Shown here piece after piece: positions 25,621 to 34,600 of a stretch of 64,000 nt of DNA (its first letter is position 1; every line of letters starts with the position of its first letter). The stretch spans positions 806,001-870,000 of the forward strand of contig NZ_JAHLME010000003.1 in NCBI RefSeq assembly GCF_018919395.1, in the 5' to 3' direction. This DNA is from Geomonas azotofigens. GTDB lineage: Bacteria; Desulfobacterota; Desulfuromonadia; Geobacterales; Geobacteraceae. A model generated the notes under the pieces. That model was not told the DNA's origin and ran no database searches. It saw only the letters and a list, made by a program, of their open reading frames with translations. Both the position numbers and the translations under genes were made by a program.

Positions 25621-26397
25621 ATGTCCCATCTGCACCGTTTTTCCCGTACCGAACTCCTCATTGGACCTGCTGGACTCGACAAACTCAAAAACTCCACCGT
25701 CGCCATCTTCGGCCTGGGCGGGGTAGGGAGCTACGCCGCCGAAGCCCTGGCTCGTGCCGGGATCGGGCGCCTGGTCATCGTCGACTTCGACGAGATCTGC
25801 TTGACCAACGTGAACCGTCAGCTGCACGCGATGGACGGCACCGTGGGCAAGGCCAAGGCCATGGTCATGGCCGAACGCATGCGCCTGATCAATCCGCAGG
25901 CGGAGATCGTACCCTATCACGATTTCTATTCCGCCGAGAACAGCGACTTCCTGCTGCACGATCACTACGACTACGTGGTCGACGCCATCGACCACATCAC
26001 CAGCAAGCTGCACCTGATCCGCACCTGCCGCGAAAAGGACATCCCTATCATCTCCAGCATGGGTGCCGCGGCGAAGCTCGACCCGACTAAGATCGGGGTG
26101 GCCGATATCTCGCAGACGCACAAGTGCCGCATGGCGCGTTCGGTGCGCAAGCTTTTGAAAAAGCAGGGGATAGAGAGCGGGGTGAAGGTTGTCTTCTCGA
26201 CTGAGGAGTACCGCGAGCAGGCGGGGAAGGACGGCGGCTGCAAGGGAAACTGCATCTGTCCCAACAAGGACGATCAGAAGTTCTCCTGCGAGCACCGCCG
26301 CGTGATCCTCGGCAGCGTTTCCTTCATCCCCTCCATCTTCGGGCTGACCATGGCGGGGGTGGTGGTGAACGATCTGCTGGGGGCGCGGGCCGAATAG
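25621..26397 (+). CDS. tcdA: tRNA threonylcarbamoyladenosine dehydratase (TcdA/CsdL)
   Basis: 258 residues of the ThiF/MoeB/E1-like fold. The ATP-binding loop GLGGVGSYAAEALARAG is at about 31-47, VIVDFDEICLTNVNRQ at about 55-70, and the catalytic-type arrangement DAIDHITSK at about 122-130. The C-terminal half has GGCKGNCICPNKD and the FIPSIFGLTMAG end typical of TcdA. It cyclises t6A to ct6A at position 37 of tRNAs, using ATP, in the cytoplasm. AAAGGAAAC precedes the ATG. Confidence 0.9.
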   Translation: MSHLHRFSRTELLIGPAGLDKLKNSTVAIFGLGGVGSYAAEALARAGIGRLVIVDFDEICLTNVNRQLHAMDGTVGKAKAMVMAERMRLINPQAEIVPYHDFYSAENSDFLLHDHYDYVVDAIDHITSKLHLIRTCREKDIPIISSMGAAAKLDPTKIGVADISQTHKCRMARSVRKLLKKQGIESGVKVVFSTEEYREQAGKDGGCKGNCICPNKDDQKFSCEHRRVILGSVSFIPSIFGLTMAGVVVNDLLGARAE

Positions 26398-26425
26398 AGG
26401 CGCCGCAGAAGTAGGGGGAAGATAG

Positions 26426-26462
26426 ATGCCCGGGGGCGCTCTTCGGGCATTTTTCTTTTTTC
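26426..26462 (+). terminator. Terminator after tcdA
   Basis: ATGCCCG stem (26426-26432), an 11-base loop, CGGGCAT (26444-26450), then a run of T residues to about 26462. Confidence 0.7.
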
Positions 26463-26518
26463 CGCCCGTGGGAAGTTTCAGCATCCGTCTTGGCGAGGGG
26501 CGTGCTGCCTTGGGTATG

Positions 26519-26592
26519 GGGGGGCGAATATTTATTCACCCCTACCGTGGACGGGAAGGCTCGGTCTTGTAGGGGCGAATAATCATTCGCCC
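26519..26592. repeat. Two REP-like palindromes (GGGGCGAATAATYATTCGCCCC family)
   Basis: Imperfect GGGGCGAATATTTATTCACCCC at about 26519-26544 and a clean copy, TAGGGGCGAATAATCATTCG plus CCC, at 26569-26592. Further copies of the same element lie at 47782-47807, 47899-47922 and 51389-51414 in this window. Confidence 0.8.
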
Positions 26593-27512
26593 GATTTTTC
26601 CGCCCCGGCGCCGACGTCGAACTTCGTCGCCTGACAATACCGGCGCATCTCCAGTGCGTTTTGTGCCGCATAGCCGCAGCGGCAGTTGTTGAACATGATG
26701 AACGTGGTTCGCGCGCTCTCGCTCAGGCGCAAAGCGTGCGCCGCGATCTCCTTCAGCTCCGCTTCCGGGTAGAGGTACTCGTCAGCGGGGACTTCGCTGT
26801 GCCAGCTGTCGCCGTTTCTGCCGTGCAGCCTGAGATAGGCGATGCCGGTGGTGGCGGCGGGATGGAAGGGGGCGGTGGAGAGGTTGCCGAACTGCGGCTC
26901 GTCGCAGGTGATGTAGGTGATCTTGTGCTCCTTGAGGAAGGCAAACACTTCGTCCCGGTGCTGGGCGGTGAACCAGCTGCCGTGGCGAAACTCGACGGCG
27001 ATGGGGACTCCCGCCATCAGCTCCTTGCAGTAGCGCAGGTAATCCAGGTTCGCCTTCTTGTACCCGAACCAGGGTGGGAACTGGAAGATGATGAACCCCA
27101 TCTTGCGCGCCTGTCTAAGCGGCTCCAGGGCTGTCAGCAGCGCCTGGGCCATGGCCCTGAGTATGGCCGGCTCGGCCACGTGCAGGTCCTCCCGGGCCAG
27201 ATCCCCGGGCGCCAGCATGGCGCGCAGCTCCTCCGGCAACCGGCGCGGGTCGATATTGTGACCGGTGAGGGCGCCGAAGGCTTTCACATGGAACAGGAAC
27301 CCAGGCGGCGTGCGCTCGGCCCAGGCCTGCGCCATCTCCAGTGACGGGATCTGGTAGTAGGAACTTTCGATCTCGACGGTGTCGAACCGGCGGGCGTAGA
27401 ATTTCAGGCGGGCCTTGGGAGTAGCGGCGCCGTGGGGATAGAAGGCGCCGCTTTCGATGAGGCTGCTTTCAGTCCAGGAGCAGGTGCCGACGCGGATCCT
27501 GCCAACTCCCAT
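26583..27512 (-). CDS. DUF72 (YecE-like) TIM-barrel protein
   Basis: 309 residues with the DUF72 hallmarks: RVGTCSWTESSLIESGAFYP at the start, YARRFDTVEIESSYYQIPS, FLFHVKAFGALTGH, FIIFQFPPWFGY and AVEFRHGSWF, then RLHGRNG near the end. The function is unknown; the fold is a TIM barrel possibly linked to nucleic acid or sugar-phosphate chemistry. The ATG begins MGVGRIRVGTCSW. It runs opposite to tcdA and its 3' end overlaps the REP-like palindrome. Confidence 0.9.
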   Translation of the reverse strand: MGVGRIRVGTCSWTESSLIESGAFYPHGAATPKARLKFYARRFDTVEIESSYYQIPSLEMAQAWAERTPPGFLFHVKAFGALTGHNIDPRRLPEELRAMLAPGDLAREDLHVAEPAILRAMAQALLTALEPLRQARKMGFIIFQFPPWFGYKKANLDYLRYCKELMAGVPIAVEFRHGSWFTAQHRDEVFAFLKEHKITYITCDEPQFGNLSTAPFHPAATTGIAYLRLHGRNGDSWHSEVPADEYLYPEAELKEIAAHALRLSESARTTFIMFNNCRCGYAAQNALEMRRYCQATKFDVGAGAEKSGE

Positions 27513-27642
27513 GGATGCCTCCGAGATTTAGTACCCTCTCTTCCTGGGAAAGGGTGCCCGAAAGGCGGGTGAGGCGATGGTGCCGCGCCCTCACCCCCGC
27601 CCCCTCTCCCGGTGGGGGAGGAGAGCGGAAGGAACTTCAGAT

Positions 27643-28299
27643 ATGGATCGATCCTCCAAAAACCGACTGACCACCCACCTGTTGCCGCACTTTCCCGGCA
27701 ACACCCTCTTTGACCGCATCGCCTGCGCCGTATGCCGGGCGGGATGCCTGCCGCGCAAGGAACTTTACGAGGCGTGGGAGGTGGCGCGCCGGGTGCACCG
27801 CCGCTTTCGCGGTGGCCGGGTGGTGGACCTGGCGGCGGGACACGGTTTGCTGGCGCAGGTGCTGCTCGTCCTGGACCGCGAGCTTCATGAAGGGATCGGC
27901 GTCGATCTGCGCATCCCGCAAAGCGCCGCCCGGCTTGCTTCCGAGATCCGGGCGGAATGGCCCGCCGCAGCCGAGCGGTTCTCCCTCCTGGAGCAGGACC
28001 TGAACCTGGTCGAACTGCGCCCGGATGACATCGTCGTTTCCGCACACGCCTGCGGCTCACTCACCGACCTCATCCTGGCTAAAGCTGCCGCCGCCCGCTG
28101 CCGGGTGGCGGTGCTCCCCTGCTGCCATGACCTGCGCAGTTGCGACGACGGCGGCGTTTCCGGCTGGGTGGACGGCCCCCTGGCGGTTGACGTCACCCGG
28201 GCCGCCTGGCTGCGCTCGCAAGGGTACCGGGTCTACACCCAGACCATCCCGCTCGACATCACGCCCAAGAATCGCCTGCTGATGGGCGAACCGCTCTAG
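27643..28299 (+). CDS. SAM-dependent methyltransferase-like protein
   Basis: 218 residues from an ATG preceded by GGAAGGAACTTCAG; the frame extends upstream through a GC-rich repeat with no start signal. A Rossmann motif, VVDLAAGHGLLAQVLL (about 56-71), resembles SAM-binding motif I; GIGVDLRI (about 81-88) would be motif II, then SAHACGSLTDLILA and LPCCHDLR. This is the METTL25-like/DUF methyltransferase layout; the substrate is unknown. Its end overlaps the convergent membrane gene by 4 bp. Confidence 0.8.
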   Translation: MDRSSKNRLTTHLLPHFPGNTLFDRIACAVCRAGCLPRKELYEAWEVARRVHRRFRGGRVVDLAAGHGLLAQVLLVLDRELHEGIGVDLRIPQSAARLASEIRAEWPAAAERFSLLEQDLNLVELRPDDIVVSAHACGSLTDLILAKAAAARCRVAVLPCCHDLRSCDDGGVSGWVDGPLAVDVTRAAWLRSQGYRVYTQTIPLDITPKNRLLMGEPL

Positions 28300-28628
28300 A
28301 AGATCGCATTCAAAAGGAAGTTGACCACCGACAGCACCAGGCTGAACAAAAGCGCCCACAAGAACCCGTCCACCGTGAAGCCGCGTACCAGGGCGCTGGT
28401 CAGCATGATGAGCAGCGCGTTGATCACGAAGGTGAGCAGCCCCAGGGTCAGTATGTTGATCGGCAGGGTGAGCAGCATCAACAGCGGCCTGATGAAGGTG
28501 TTGATGAGGCCGAGCACCAGCGCCGTGATCAGCGCCGCGCCGAACCCGGACAGGCGCACCCCCGGCAAGAGATAGGCGGTTATGACGATCGCAACTGCAT
28601 GTACCAGCCACTTCACTATGAAACCCAC
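28296..28628 (-). CDS. YvlD-like 4-TM membrane protein (phage holin superfamily IV)
   Basis: 110 residues with four hydrophobic helices (about 4-22, 28-48, 52-75, 85-108) and the family signature LINTFIRPLLMLLTLPINILTLGLLTFVINALLI, split between helices 2 and 3. Start is the GTG at 28628, since AAGGAGG is spaced 6 bases upstream; the frame extends to 28670 with no signal. The name holin is historical; in most bacteria the members are chromosomal membrane proteins of unknown function linked to envelope stress. Confidence 0.88.
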   Translation of the reverse strand: MGFIVKWLVHAVAIVITAYLLPGVRLSGFGAALITALVLGLINTFIRPLLMLLTLPINILTLGLLTFVINALLIMLTSALVRGFTVDGFLWALLFSLVLSVVNFLLNAIF

Positions 28629-28972
28629 GTTGAACCTCCTTGGTCTGTAGCCCGAAAAACAACCCGCCAATTATACCTGATTCTCCACCACGACAAAGCT
28701 CTCTTTGATCTCCCGGCCCGGACAACTATGGCCCCGTGTCTGGTCGTTGTTTCGGCTTGTCAAAACGATGTTCAAGCTGGCAGTAAACATGACCTCCGTC
28801 GCCTCTTCGAAAACTGTCACCGGCGCCCGGCTCCATCGCGTCATCACCTGCTAAACCTGCATAAATACTGGTTATAGCGATTAACTTGCTCCTATAAACA
28901 AGTTGACAGCGCGGGCAATACTCGGGTATATTTCGCCGACTCTCACATTAATACACAGAGGACACGCAACCC
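28629..28972. other. Intergenic region upstream of iorA
   Basis: 344 bp with no gene. Its 3' part carries the iorA promoter (28903-28932). The rest has no motif that I can defend. Confidence 0.5.
28903..28932 (+). promoter_or_regulatory. Sigma-70-type promoter of iorAB
   Basis: TTGACA at 28903-28908 and TATATT at 28927-28932 with an 18-bp spacer, about 40 bp upstream of the iorA ATG. Both hexamers are close to consensus. Confidence 0.7.
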
Positions 28973-30727
28973 ATGAAGGAAATACTTTCCGGCAACGAAG
29001 CCATTGCCAGAGGCGCGTACGAGGCAGGCGTCAAAGTTGCCTGTGCCTATCCCGGCACCCCTTCCACGGAGATCCTGGAAAACACCATCCGCTATCGGGA
29101 GATCGACTCCTCCTGGGCCACCAACGAGAAGGTCGCCCTCGAAGTGGGGATCGGCGCCTCCTTCGTCGGCGCCAGGAGCCTGGTCACCATGAAGCATGTC
29201 GGCGTCAACGTCGCCGCGGACCCTCTCTTTACGCTCTCTTACACCGGCGTCAACGGCGGCCTGGTGCTGGTCTGCGCCGACGATCCCGAGCTGCATTCAT
29301 CCCAGAACGAGCAGGACAGCCGCAACTACGCGAAGTTCGCCAAGGTTCCGATGCTCGAGCCCGGCGACTCGCAGGAGTGCCTGGAGTTCACCAAGCTGGC
29401 CTACGAGATTTCCGAGAAGTACGACACGCCGGTCCTGCTGCGCACGACGACCCGCATCTCGCACAGCAAGTCGGTGGTGAACCTTGGCGAGCGCACCGAC
29501 CAGGTCCGCGAGGCGAAGATCGAGAAAAACGCCGCCAAGTTCGTCATGCTGCCCGGCAACGCGCGCGTGCGCCACGTTGTGGTCGAGGACCGCACCGTCC
29601 AGCTCTCCAAGGACGGCTGCAACATGCCCATCAACCGCGTCGAGATGCGCGATGCCAAGGTCGGCGTGATCACCGCCGGCATCAGTTACCAGCATGTGCG
29701 CGAGGCGCTGCCGGAGGCTTCCGTCTTGAAGCTCGGCATGGTGCACCCGCTTCCCTTCGACCTGATCCGCGAATTCGCCGCCAAGGTGGAGAAGCTTTAC
29801 GTGGTCGAGGAGCTGGACCCGTTCATCGAGGAGCAGGTGAAGGCGATCGGCATCCCGGTCATCGGCAAGGAGATCATCTCGATCTGCGGTGAGCTCACCC
29901 CGGGGCGGGTCAGGAAGGCGTTCGGGCTCCCCGAAAACGCCCAGGCCGCCGTGGAGAAGCTCCCGGGGCGTCCCCCCAACATGTGCCCGGGCTGCCCGCA
30001 CCGTGGCGTGTTCTACACCCTGAACCAGCTGAAAGCCTACGTTTCCGGCGACATCGGCTGCTACACCCTGGGCTTCATGCCGCCGCTTTCCGCCATGGAC
30101 ACCTGCGTCTGCATGGGCGCCTCCATCGGCATGGCCACCGGTGCGGCGAAGGTGCTGTCGCCGGAGGAGAGGAAGAAAGTGGTCGCGGTTATCGGCGACT
30201 CCACCTTCCTGCACACCGGCATCAACGGCCTGATGGACATGGTCTACAACAAGGGCGCCGCCACCGTCATCATCCTGGACAACAGGATCACCGCCATGAC
30301 CGGCCGGCAGGAAAACCCCGGCTCCGGCCACACCCTGATGAACGATCCGACCAACGCGGTCGATTTCGAACTGCTGTGCAAGGCGATCGGCGTCAAGAAC
30401 GTGCGCACCATCAACCCCCTTGACCTGGACGAGTGCCGCACGGTGATCTCCGAGGAGATGGAGCGTCCCGAGACGTCGGTCATCATCACCGACAAGCCCT
30501 GCGTCCTCATCAAGAGGGAAGGGATCTTCAAGGCGGGCGCTCCGCTGCAGGTGGTTGATGAATCCTGCACCGGCTGCCGTGCCTGTTTGAAGATCGGTTG
30601 CCCGGCCATCGAGTGGGTGCCGGCCAGCGGCAAGAAGGGCAAGGCGCACATCGATCCGCTGTTATGCAACGGTTGCGACGTCTGCAGCCAGCTGTGCAAG
30701 TTCTCTGCGATCCAGGAGGCAAAATGA
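28973..30727 (+). CDS. iorA: Indolepyruvate:ferredoxin oxidoreductase alpha subunit
   Basis: 584 residues. The N-terminal part has GNEAIARGAYEAGVKVACAYPGTPSTEI, the pyrimidine-binding side of the TPP site; the middle has GDIGCYTLGFMPPLSAMDTC and VIGDSTFLHTGINGL (TPP/Mg binding), and the C-terminus carries two [4Fe-4S] ferredoxin motifs, CTGCRACLKIGCPA (about 530) and CNGCDVCSQLC (about 565). It oxidises indolepyruvate, phenylpyruvate or similar 2-oxo acids with CoA to aryl-acetyl-CoA, CO2 and reduced ferredoxin. The stop overlaps iorB by 4 bp. Full length. Confidence 0.96.
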   Translation: MKEILSGNEAIARGAYEAGVKVACAYPGTPSTEILENTIRYREIDSSWATNEKVALEVGIGASFVGARSLVTMKHVGVNVAADPLFTLSYTGVNGGLVLVCADDPELHSSQNEQDSRNYAKFAKVPMLEPGDSQECLEFTKLAYEISEKYDTPVLLRTTTRISHSKSVVNLGERTDQVREAKIEKNAAKFVMLPGNARVRHVVVEDRTVQLSKDGCNMPINRVEMRDAKVGVITAGISYQHVREALPEASVLKLGMVHPLPFDLIREFAAKVEKLYVVEELDPFIEEQVKAIGIPVIGKEIISICGELTPGRVRKAFGLPENAQAAVEKLPGRPPNMCPGCPHRGVFYTLNQLKAYVSGDIGCYTLGFMPPLSAMDTCVCMGASIGMATGAAKVLSPEERKKVVAVIGDSTFLHTGINGLMDMVYNKGAATVIILDNRITAMTGRQENPGSGHTLMNDPTNAVDFELLCKAIGVKNVRTINPLDLDECRTVISEEMERPETSVIITDKPCVLIKREGIFKAGAPLQVVDESCTGCRACLKIGCPAIEWVPASGKKGKAHIDPLLCNGCDVCSQLCKFSAIQEAK

Positions 30728-31305
30728 GCGACAAGGTAACCAACATCGTCCTGGTAGGCGTGGGTGGCCAGGGGATCCTGCTTGCCGCCGAGATCCTTTC
30801 CGAGACCTTCATGCTGGCCGGCTTCGACGTCAAGAAGAGCGAGATCCACGGCATGTCCCAACGTGGCGGCTCCGTCGTGTCCCACGTCCGTTACGGCAAG
30901 GAAGTCTTCTCCCCGATGGTTCCCGAAGGTGAGGGTGACATCCTGTTCGGCTTCGAGTTGATGGAGAGCTACCGCTACCTTTCGCTTCTGAAGCCGGGCG
31001 GCACCGTGGTGGTGAACGACCTCTGCATCGCGCCCCCGTCCGTCCTTGTCGGCCAGGAGACCTACCCGGCCGACATGGCGCTGAAGATCCAGGAGTTCTG
31101 CCCGGACTGCCTGCTGGTGGACGGCCAGAACCTTGCCATCGAGGCGGGCAACGCCCGTGCGGCCAACACCGTGCTCCTCGGGGCCGTTTCCAAGCGTCTG
31201 GACATCGAGGAGAAGTACTGGATCGAGGCCATCGAGAAGATGGTGCCCAAGAAGGCGCTGGAAGTGAACCTAAAGGCCTTCCAGATGGGGCGCGGGCTTA
31301 AATAA
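30724..31305 (+). CDS. iorB: Indolepyruvate:ferredoxin oxidoreductase beta subunit
   Basis: 193 residues of the pyruvate/ketoisovalerate oxidoreductase gamma-like domain: NIVLVGVGGQGILLAAEILSE at the N-terminus, then VKKSEIHGMSQRGGSVVSHVRYG, a classical family stretch. It partners IorA. The ATG overlaps the iorA stop. It is followed by an imperfect inverted repeat and then paaK, so the set runs iorAB-paaK-ACT. The start codon is chosen to give ATGA coupling. Confidence 0.96.
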   Translation: MSDKVTNIVLVGVGGQGILLAAEILSETFMLAGFDVKKSEIHGMSQRGGSVVSHVRYGKEVFSPMVPEGEGDILFGFELMESYRYLSLLKPGGTVVVNDLCIAPPSVLVGQETYPADMALKIQEFCPDCLLVDGQNLAIEAGNARAANTVLLGAVSKRLDIEEKYWIEAIEKMVPKKALEVNLKAFQMGRGLK

Positions 31306-31317
31306 CAGAACCTGATA

Positions 31318-31423
31318 TTTAACGCAAAGACGCAAAGGCGCCAAGACACCAAGGAAAGGCAAAAGCATTTTGGGTGTAACCCGTCTATAGGTTTTCTTTG
31401 CGCCTCTGCGGCTTTGCGTTAAA
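31318..31423. repeat. Long imperfect inverted repeat with TTTAACGCAAAG ends
   Basis: TTTAACGCAAAG (31318-31329) and CTTTGCGTTAAA (31412-31423) are perfect 12-bp inverted ends; inner CGCAAAGGCGC and GCGCCTCTGCGG segments also pair partly. It lies between iorB and paaK. The sequence type AACGCAAAGACGCAAAGG is widespread in intergenic DNA of many bacteria. Confidence 0.75.
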
Positions 31424-31469
31424 TAAGCCTTTGGCTGCCTTTGAGGGTTTATCAGTTAAGGAGTGAGTC

Positions 31470-32774
31470 ATGTTTTTCAACGAGGAGTTCGAGACACTGC
31501 CGAGGGAGGCGCTGGAAGCGCTGCAGCTCAAGAGGCTGAAGGCCATGGTGGCCCGGGTCGAGAAAAGCGTTCCCTTCTACAAGGACGCGCTCGCCAAGGC
31601 CGGCGTCACTTCCGATTCCATCAAGACGCTCGCGGACCTGCAACGACTCCCGTTCACCTACAAGCAGGACATGCGGGACTCCTACCCGTACAACCTCTTC
31701 GCGGTGCCGATGGAGGACATCGTCCGCATCCACGCCTCCTCCGGCACCACCGGCAAACCGACCGTGGTCGGCTACACCCGGAAGGACATCGAGACCTGGA
31801 GCGAGCTCATGGCGCGCTCCTTCGTCGCGGCCGGGGTGCACAAGGGCGATATCATCCACAACTCCTACGGCTACGGCCTCTTCACCGGCGGCCTGGGCGC
31901 GCACTACGGCGCCGAGCGGCTGGGGGCGTCGGTCATCCCGATGTCGGGCGGCAACACCAAGAAGCAGATCATGATCATGCAGGACTTCGGCTCCACCGTG
32001 CTCACCTGCACCCCGTCCTACTCGCTGTTCATGGCCGAGGCCGCCAGGGAAGAGGGGATCGATTTCCGCGACCTGAAGCTGCGCGTCGGTATCTTCGGCG
32101 CCGAACCCTGGTCCGAGGAAATGCGCCGCGACATCGAGGGGAAGCTGAACCTTTCCGCCGTCGATATCTACGGCCTCTCCGAGATCATGGGACCGGGGGT
32201 CGCCATCGAGTGCTGCGAGGCGAAGAAGGGGCTCCATGTCTGGGAGGACCACTTCATTCCGGAGATCATCAACCCGGAGACCTGCGAAGTGCTCCCCGAG
32301 GGGCAGATGGGCGAGCTGGTCATCACCACCATCACCAAGGAAGGGATCCCGCTGATCCGCTACCGGACCCGAGACATCACTTCCATCACCTACGAGCCGT
32401 GCGTCTGCGGCCGCACCCACGCCCGCATCGCCCGCATGAGCGGCAGAAGCGATGACATGCTCATCATCCGCGGCGTCAACGTCTTCCCGTCCCAGATCGA
32501 GGCCATCCTCATGGGGGTCGAGGGAGTCGAGCCGCATTACGTGCTCATCGTGGAAAGAAAAGACAACCTCGACACGCTCGAGGTCCAGGTCGAGGTCGGC
32601 GAGAACCTCTTCTCCGACGAGATCAAGCACCTCCAGGCGCTGTCGGCCAAGATCGAGAAGCAGATCAAGGAGATGCTTGGCGTCACCTGCCGCGTCAGAC
32701 TGGTGGAACCGAAAAGCATCACCCGCAGCGAAGGGAAGGCGAAACGCGTCATCGACAACAGGAACAAGGCCTAA
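31470..32774 (+). CDS. paaK: Phenylacetate-CoA ligase (copy 1)
   Basis: 434 residues of the adenylate-forming PaaK type: [14 protein letters not shown], the P-loop, at about residues 90-103; the [17 protein letters not shown] segment; [10 protein letters not shown] (about 235); and the C-terminal [23 protein letters not shown]. It activates phenylacetate and related aryl-acetates to CoA thioesters in the cytoplasm. AAGGAGTGAGTC precedes the ATG. Placed right after iorAB, it would recycle free aryl-acetates. A second, similar copy is at 39175. Confidence 0.95.
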   Translation: MFFNEEFETLPREALEALQLKRLKAMVARVEKSVPFYKDALAKAGVTSDSIKTLADLQRLPFTYKQDMRDSYPYNLFAVPMEDIVRIHASSGTTGKPTVVGYTRKDIETWSELMARSFVAAGVHKGDIIHNSYGYGLFTGGLGAHYGAERLGASVIPMSGGNTKKQIMIMQDFGSTVLTCTPSYSLFMAEAAREEGIDFRDLKLRVGIFGAEPWSEEMRRDIEGKLNLSAVDIYGLSEIMGPGVAIECCEAKKGLHVWEDHFIPEIINPETCEVLPEGQMGELVITTITKEGIPLIRYRTRDITSITYEPCVCGRTHARIARMSGRSDDMLIIRGVNVFPSQIEAILMGVEGVEPHYVLIVERKDNLDTLEVQVEVGENLFSDEIKHLQALSAKIEKQIKEMLGVTCRVRLVEPKSITRSEGKAKRVIDNRNKA

Positions 32775-32786
32775 GGGGGGAACGTC

Positions 32787-33218
32787 ATGCACGTAGAACA
32801 GATCTCCATATTCATCGAAAACAAGTTCGGACGTCTGGCCGAGGTGACCCGCATCCTGGGCGATGCCGGGGTGAACATCCGCACCCTGTCCCTGGCGGAC
32901 ACCTCCGACTTCGGCATCCTGCGCCTGATCGTGAACGACACCGAGAAGGCGAGGACCGTGCTCAAGGAGCGCGGCTTCACGGTGAGCAAGACCGAGGTGG
33001 TCGCGGTCGAGATCCCGGACCGTCCCGGCGGGCTCGCCGACATCCTCCAGGTGCTGGACGCCGACGGGATCAACGTCGAGTACATGTACGCCTTCGTGGA
33101 GCGCTGCGGCGAGAACGCGGTGATGATCTTCCGCTTCGACGAGACCCAGAAAGCGATCGCCACCCTGACCGGAAAGAGCTTCAACGTGCTGCCGGGGGAG
33201 AGGCTGTACAGCATGTAG
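32787..33218 (+). CDS. Tandem ACT-domain protein
   Basis: 143 residues made of two ACT domains: [36 protein letters not shown] (first) and [34 protein letters not shown] (second). ACT domains bind amino acids. The gene lies 12 bp after paaK, so it may regulate the aryl-acid pathway by sensing aromatic amino acids. GGGGGGAACGTC precedes the ATG. An enzyme domain is absent. Confidence 0.9.
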   Translation: MHVEQISIFIENKFGRLAEVTRILGDAGVNIRTLSLADTSDFGILRLIVNDTEKARTVLKERGFTVSKTEVVAVEIPDRPGGLADILQVLDADGINVEYMYAFVERCGENAVMIFRFDETQKAIATLTGKSFNVLPGERLYSM

Positions 33219-33237
33219 TTTGGCCCGAGAGGGTAGC

Positions 33238-33330
33238 TCCCTCCCCCGGAGGGGGAGGGTTGGGGAGGGGGAACCTTCGGCGACCGTTTCCCCCCTCCCG
33301 GCCTCCCCCCTCCGGGGGGAGGAGAAGGAC
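33238..33330. repeat. GC-rich inverted repeats between the ACT gene and liv genes
   Basis: CCCTCCCCCGGAGGGGGAGG and a second inverted set with CCCCCCTCCGGGGGGAGG form strong hairpins. Similar runs occur near 27590 and 41500, so this appears to be a dispersed intergenic repeat. It could terminate or attenuate transcription. Confidence 0.6.
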
Positions 33331-33415
33331 GCGCCTGCCGTGAACCGTTTCTTTAACGGCAGTCGTACAACCTGTTCATATTCAATGCGGTTAACCAGGA
33401 AGAGGGGGGCAACAG

Positions 33416-34558
33416 ATGAGAAAGATGTTCGCTGTAATCGGTATCACCATGCTGCTTCTGTGTAGCGCCAGCGCGGCTTTCGCCGCAGCTTCGATCAAGA
33501 TCGGAGGACTTTTCGCCGTTACCGGACCTGCTTCCTTCCTTGGCGAACCGGAAAAAAACACCCTTGAACTGCTGGTCAAAGAGGCCAACGCCAAGGGGGG
33601 CATCAACGGCTCCAAGATCGAGCTCTTCATCTACGACACCGGCGGGGACGCCACCAAGGCGGTCCAGCTCGCCAACAAGCTGATCAAGAATGACAAGGTG
33701 GTCGCCATCGTCGGCCCCAGCACCACCGGCGAATCGATGGCCGTCATCCCGGTCGTCGAGAAAGAGCAGATCCCGCTCATCTCCTGCGCCGCCGGCATCA
33801 AGATCACCGACCCCGTCAAGAAGTGGGTCTTCAAGACCCCGGCCAACGACCACGTCGCCGCCGAGAAGATCCTGATCCAGGCCGAGAAGCTCAAACAGAA
33901 GAACATCGCCCTCATCACCGTTTCCGATTCCTTCGGCTCTTCCGGGCGCGAACAGTTGAAGCAGATGGCCGCCAAGCGCGGCTTCAAGATCGTTGCCGAC
34001 GAGGTGTACTCGCCGAAAGACTCCGACATGACCCCGCAGCTCACCAAGATCAAGGCGGCCAAGCCGGACGCCATCATCTGCTGGGGCACCAACCCGGGTC
34101 CCGCCATCATCACCCGGAACCTTCAGCAGCTCGGCATCAAGACCCAGGTCTACCAGAGCCACGGCGTCGCCTCCAAGAAGTACATCGAACTCGCCACCCC
34201 CCAGGCGGCCGAGGGGATTATGCTTCCCGCGGGCAAGCTGGCCGTGTTCGACCTGCTGAAGCCGACTGACCCGCAGGCGAAGCTGCTCAAGGACTACAAC
34301 ACCGACTACAAGAAGAGCTACGGCGTCGAGGCCTCCACGTTCGGCGGCTACGCCTACGACGGCTTCCAGTTGATCGCGGCCGCCATCAAGAAAGGGGCCG
34401 TCACCCCGGCCCAGATCCGCGACGGCATCGAGAAAAACGGCCGCATGGTCGGCGTGTCCGGCATCTTCAAGATGTCGCCGACCGACCACAACGGCCTTGA
34501 CCTGGGCGCCTTCGAGATGGTGCGCATCGTCAAGGGCGACTGGGTCATCGTCAAATAA
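33416..34558 (+). CDS. livK: Branched-chain amino acid ABC transporter substrate-binding protein 1
   Basis: 380 residues, periplasmic binding protein type I. A signal peptide (about 1-24, ending AFA) is followed by IKIGGLFAVTGPASFLGEPE, then YDTGGDATKAVQLANKLI and IVGPSTTGESMAVIPV. It catches the substrate for the Liv importer encoded downstream. The family transports branched-chain and aromatic amino acids, and in this locus aryl compounds would fit. It is a tandem paralogue of the next gene. GAGGGGGGCAACAG precedes the start. Confidence 0.94.
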   Translation: MRKMFAVIGITMLLLCSASAAFAAASIKIGGLFAVTGPASFLGEPEKNTLELLVKEANAKGGINGSKIELFIYDTGGDATKAVQLANKLIKNDKVVAIVGPSTTGESMAVIPVVEKEQIPLISCAAGIKITDPVKKWVFKTPANDHVAAEKILIQAEKLKQKNIALITVSDSFGSSGREQLKQMAAKRGFKIVADEVYSPKDSDMTPQLTKIKAAKPDAIICWGTNPGPAIITRNLQQLGIKTQVYQSHGVASKKYIELATPQAAEGIMLPAGKLAVFDLLKPTDPQAKLLKDYNTDYKKSYGVEASTFGGYAYDGFQLIAAAIKKGAVTPAQIRDGIEKNGRMVGVSGIFKMSPTDHNGLDLGAFEMVRIVKGDWVIVK

Positions 34559-34600
34559 AAGGACCGCGGCCAAGATGCCGCTCAAAAGGGGAGGGAAACC

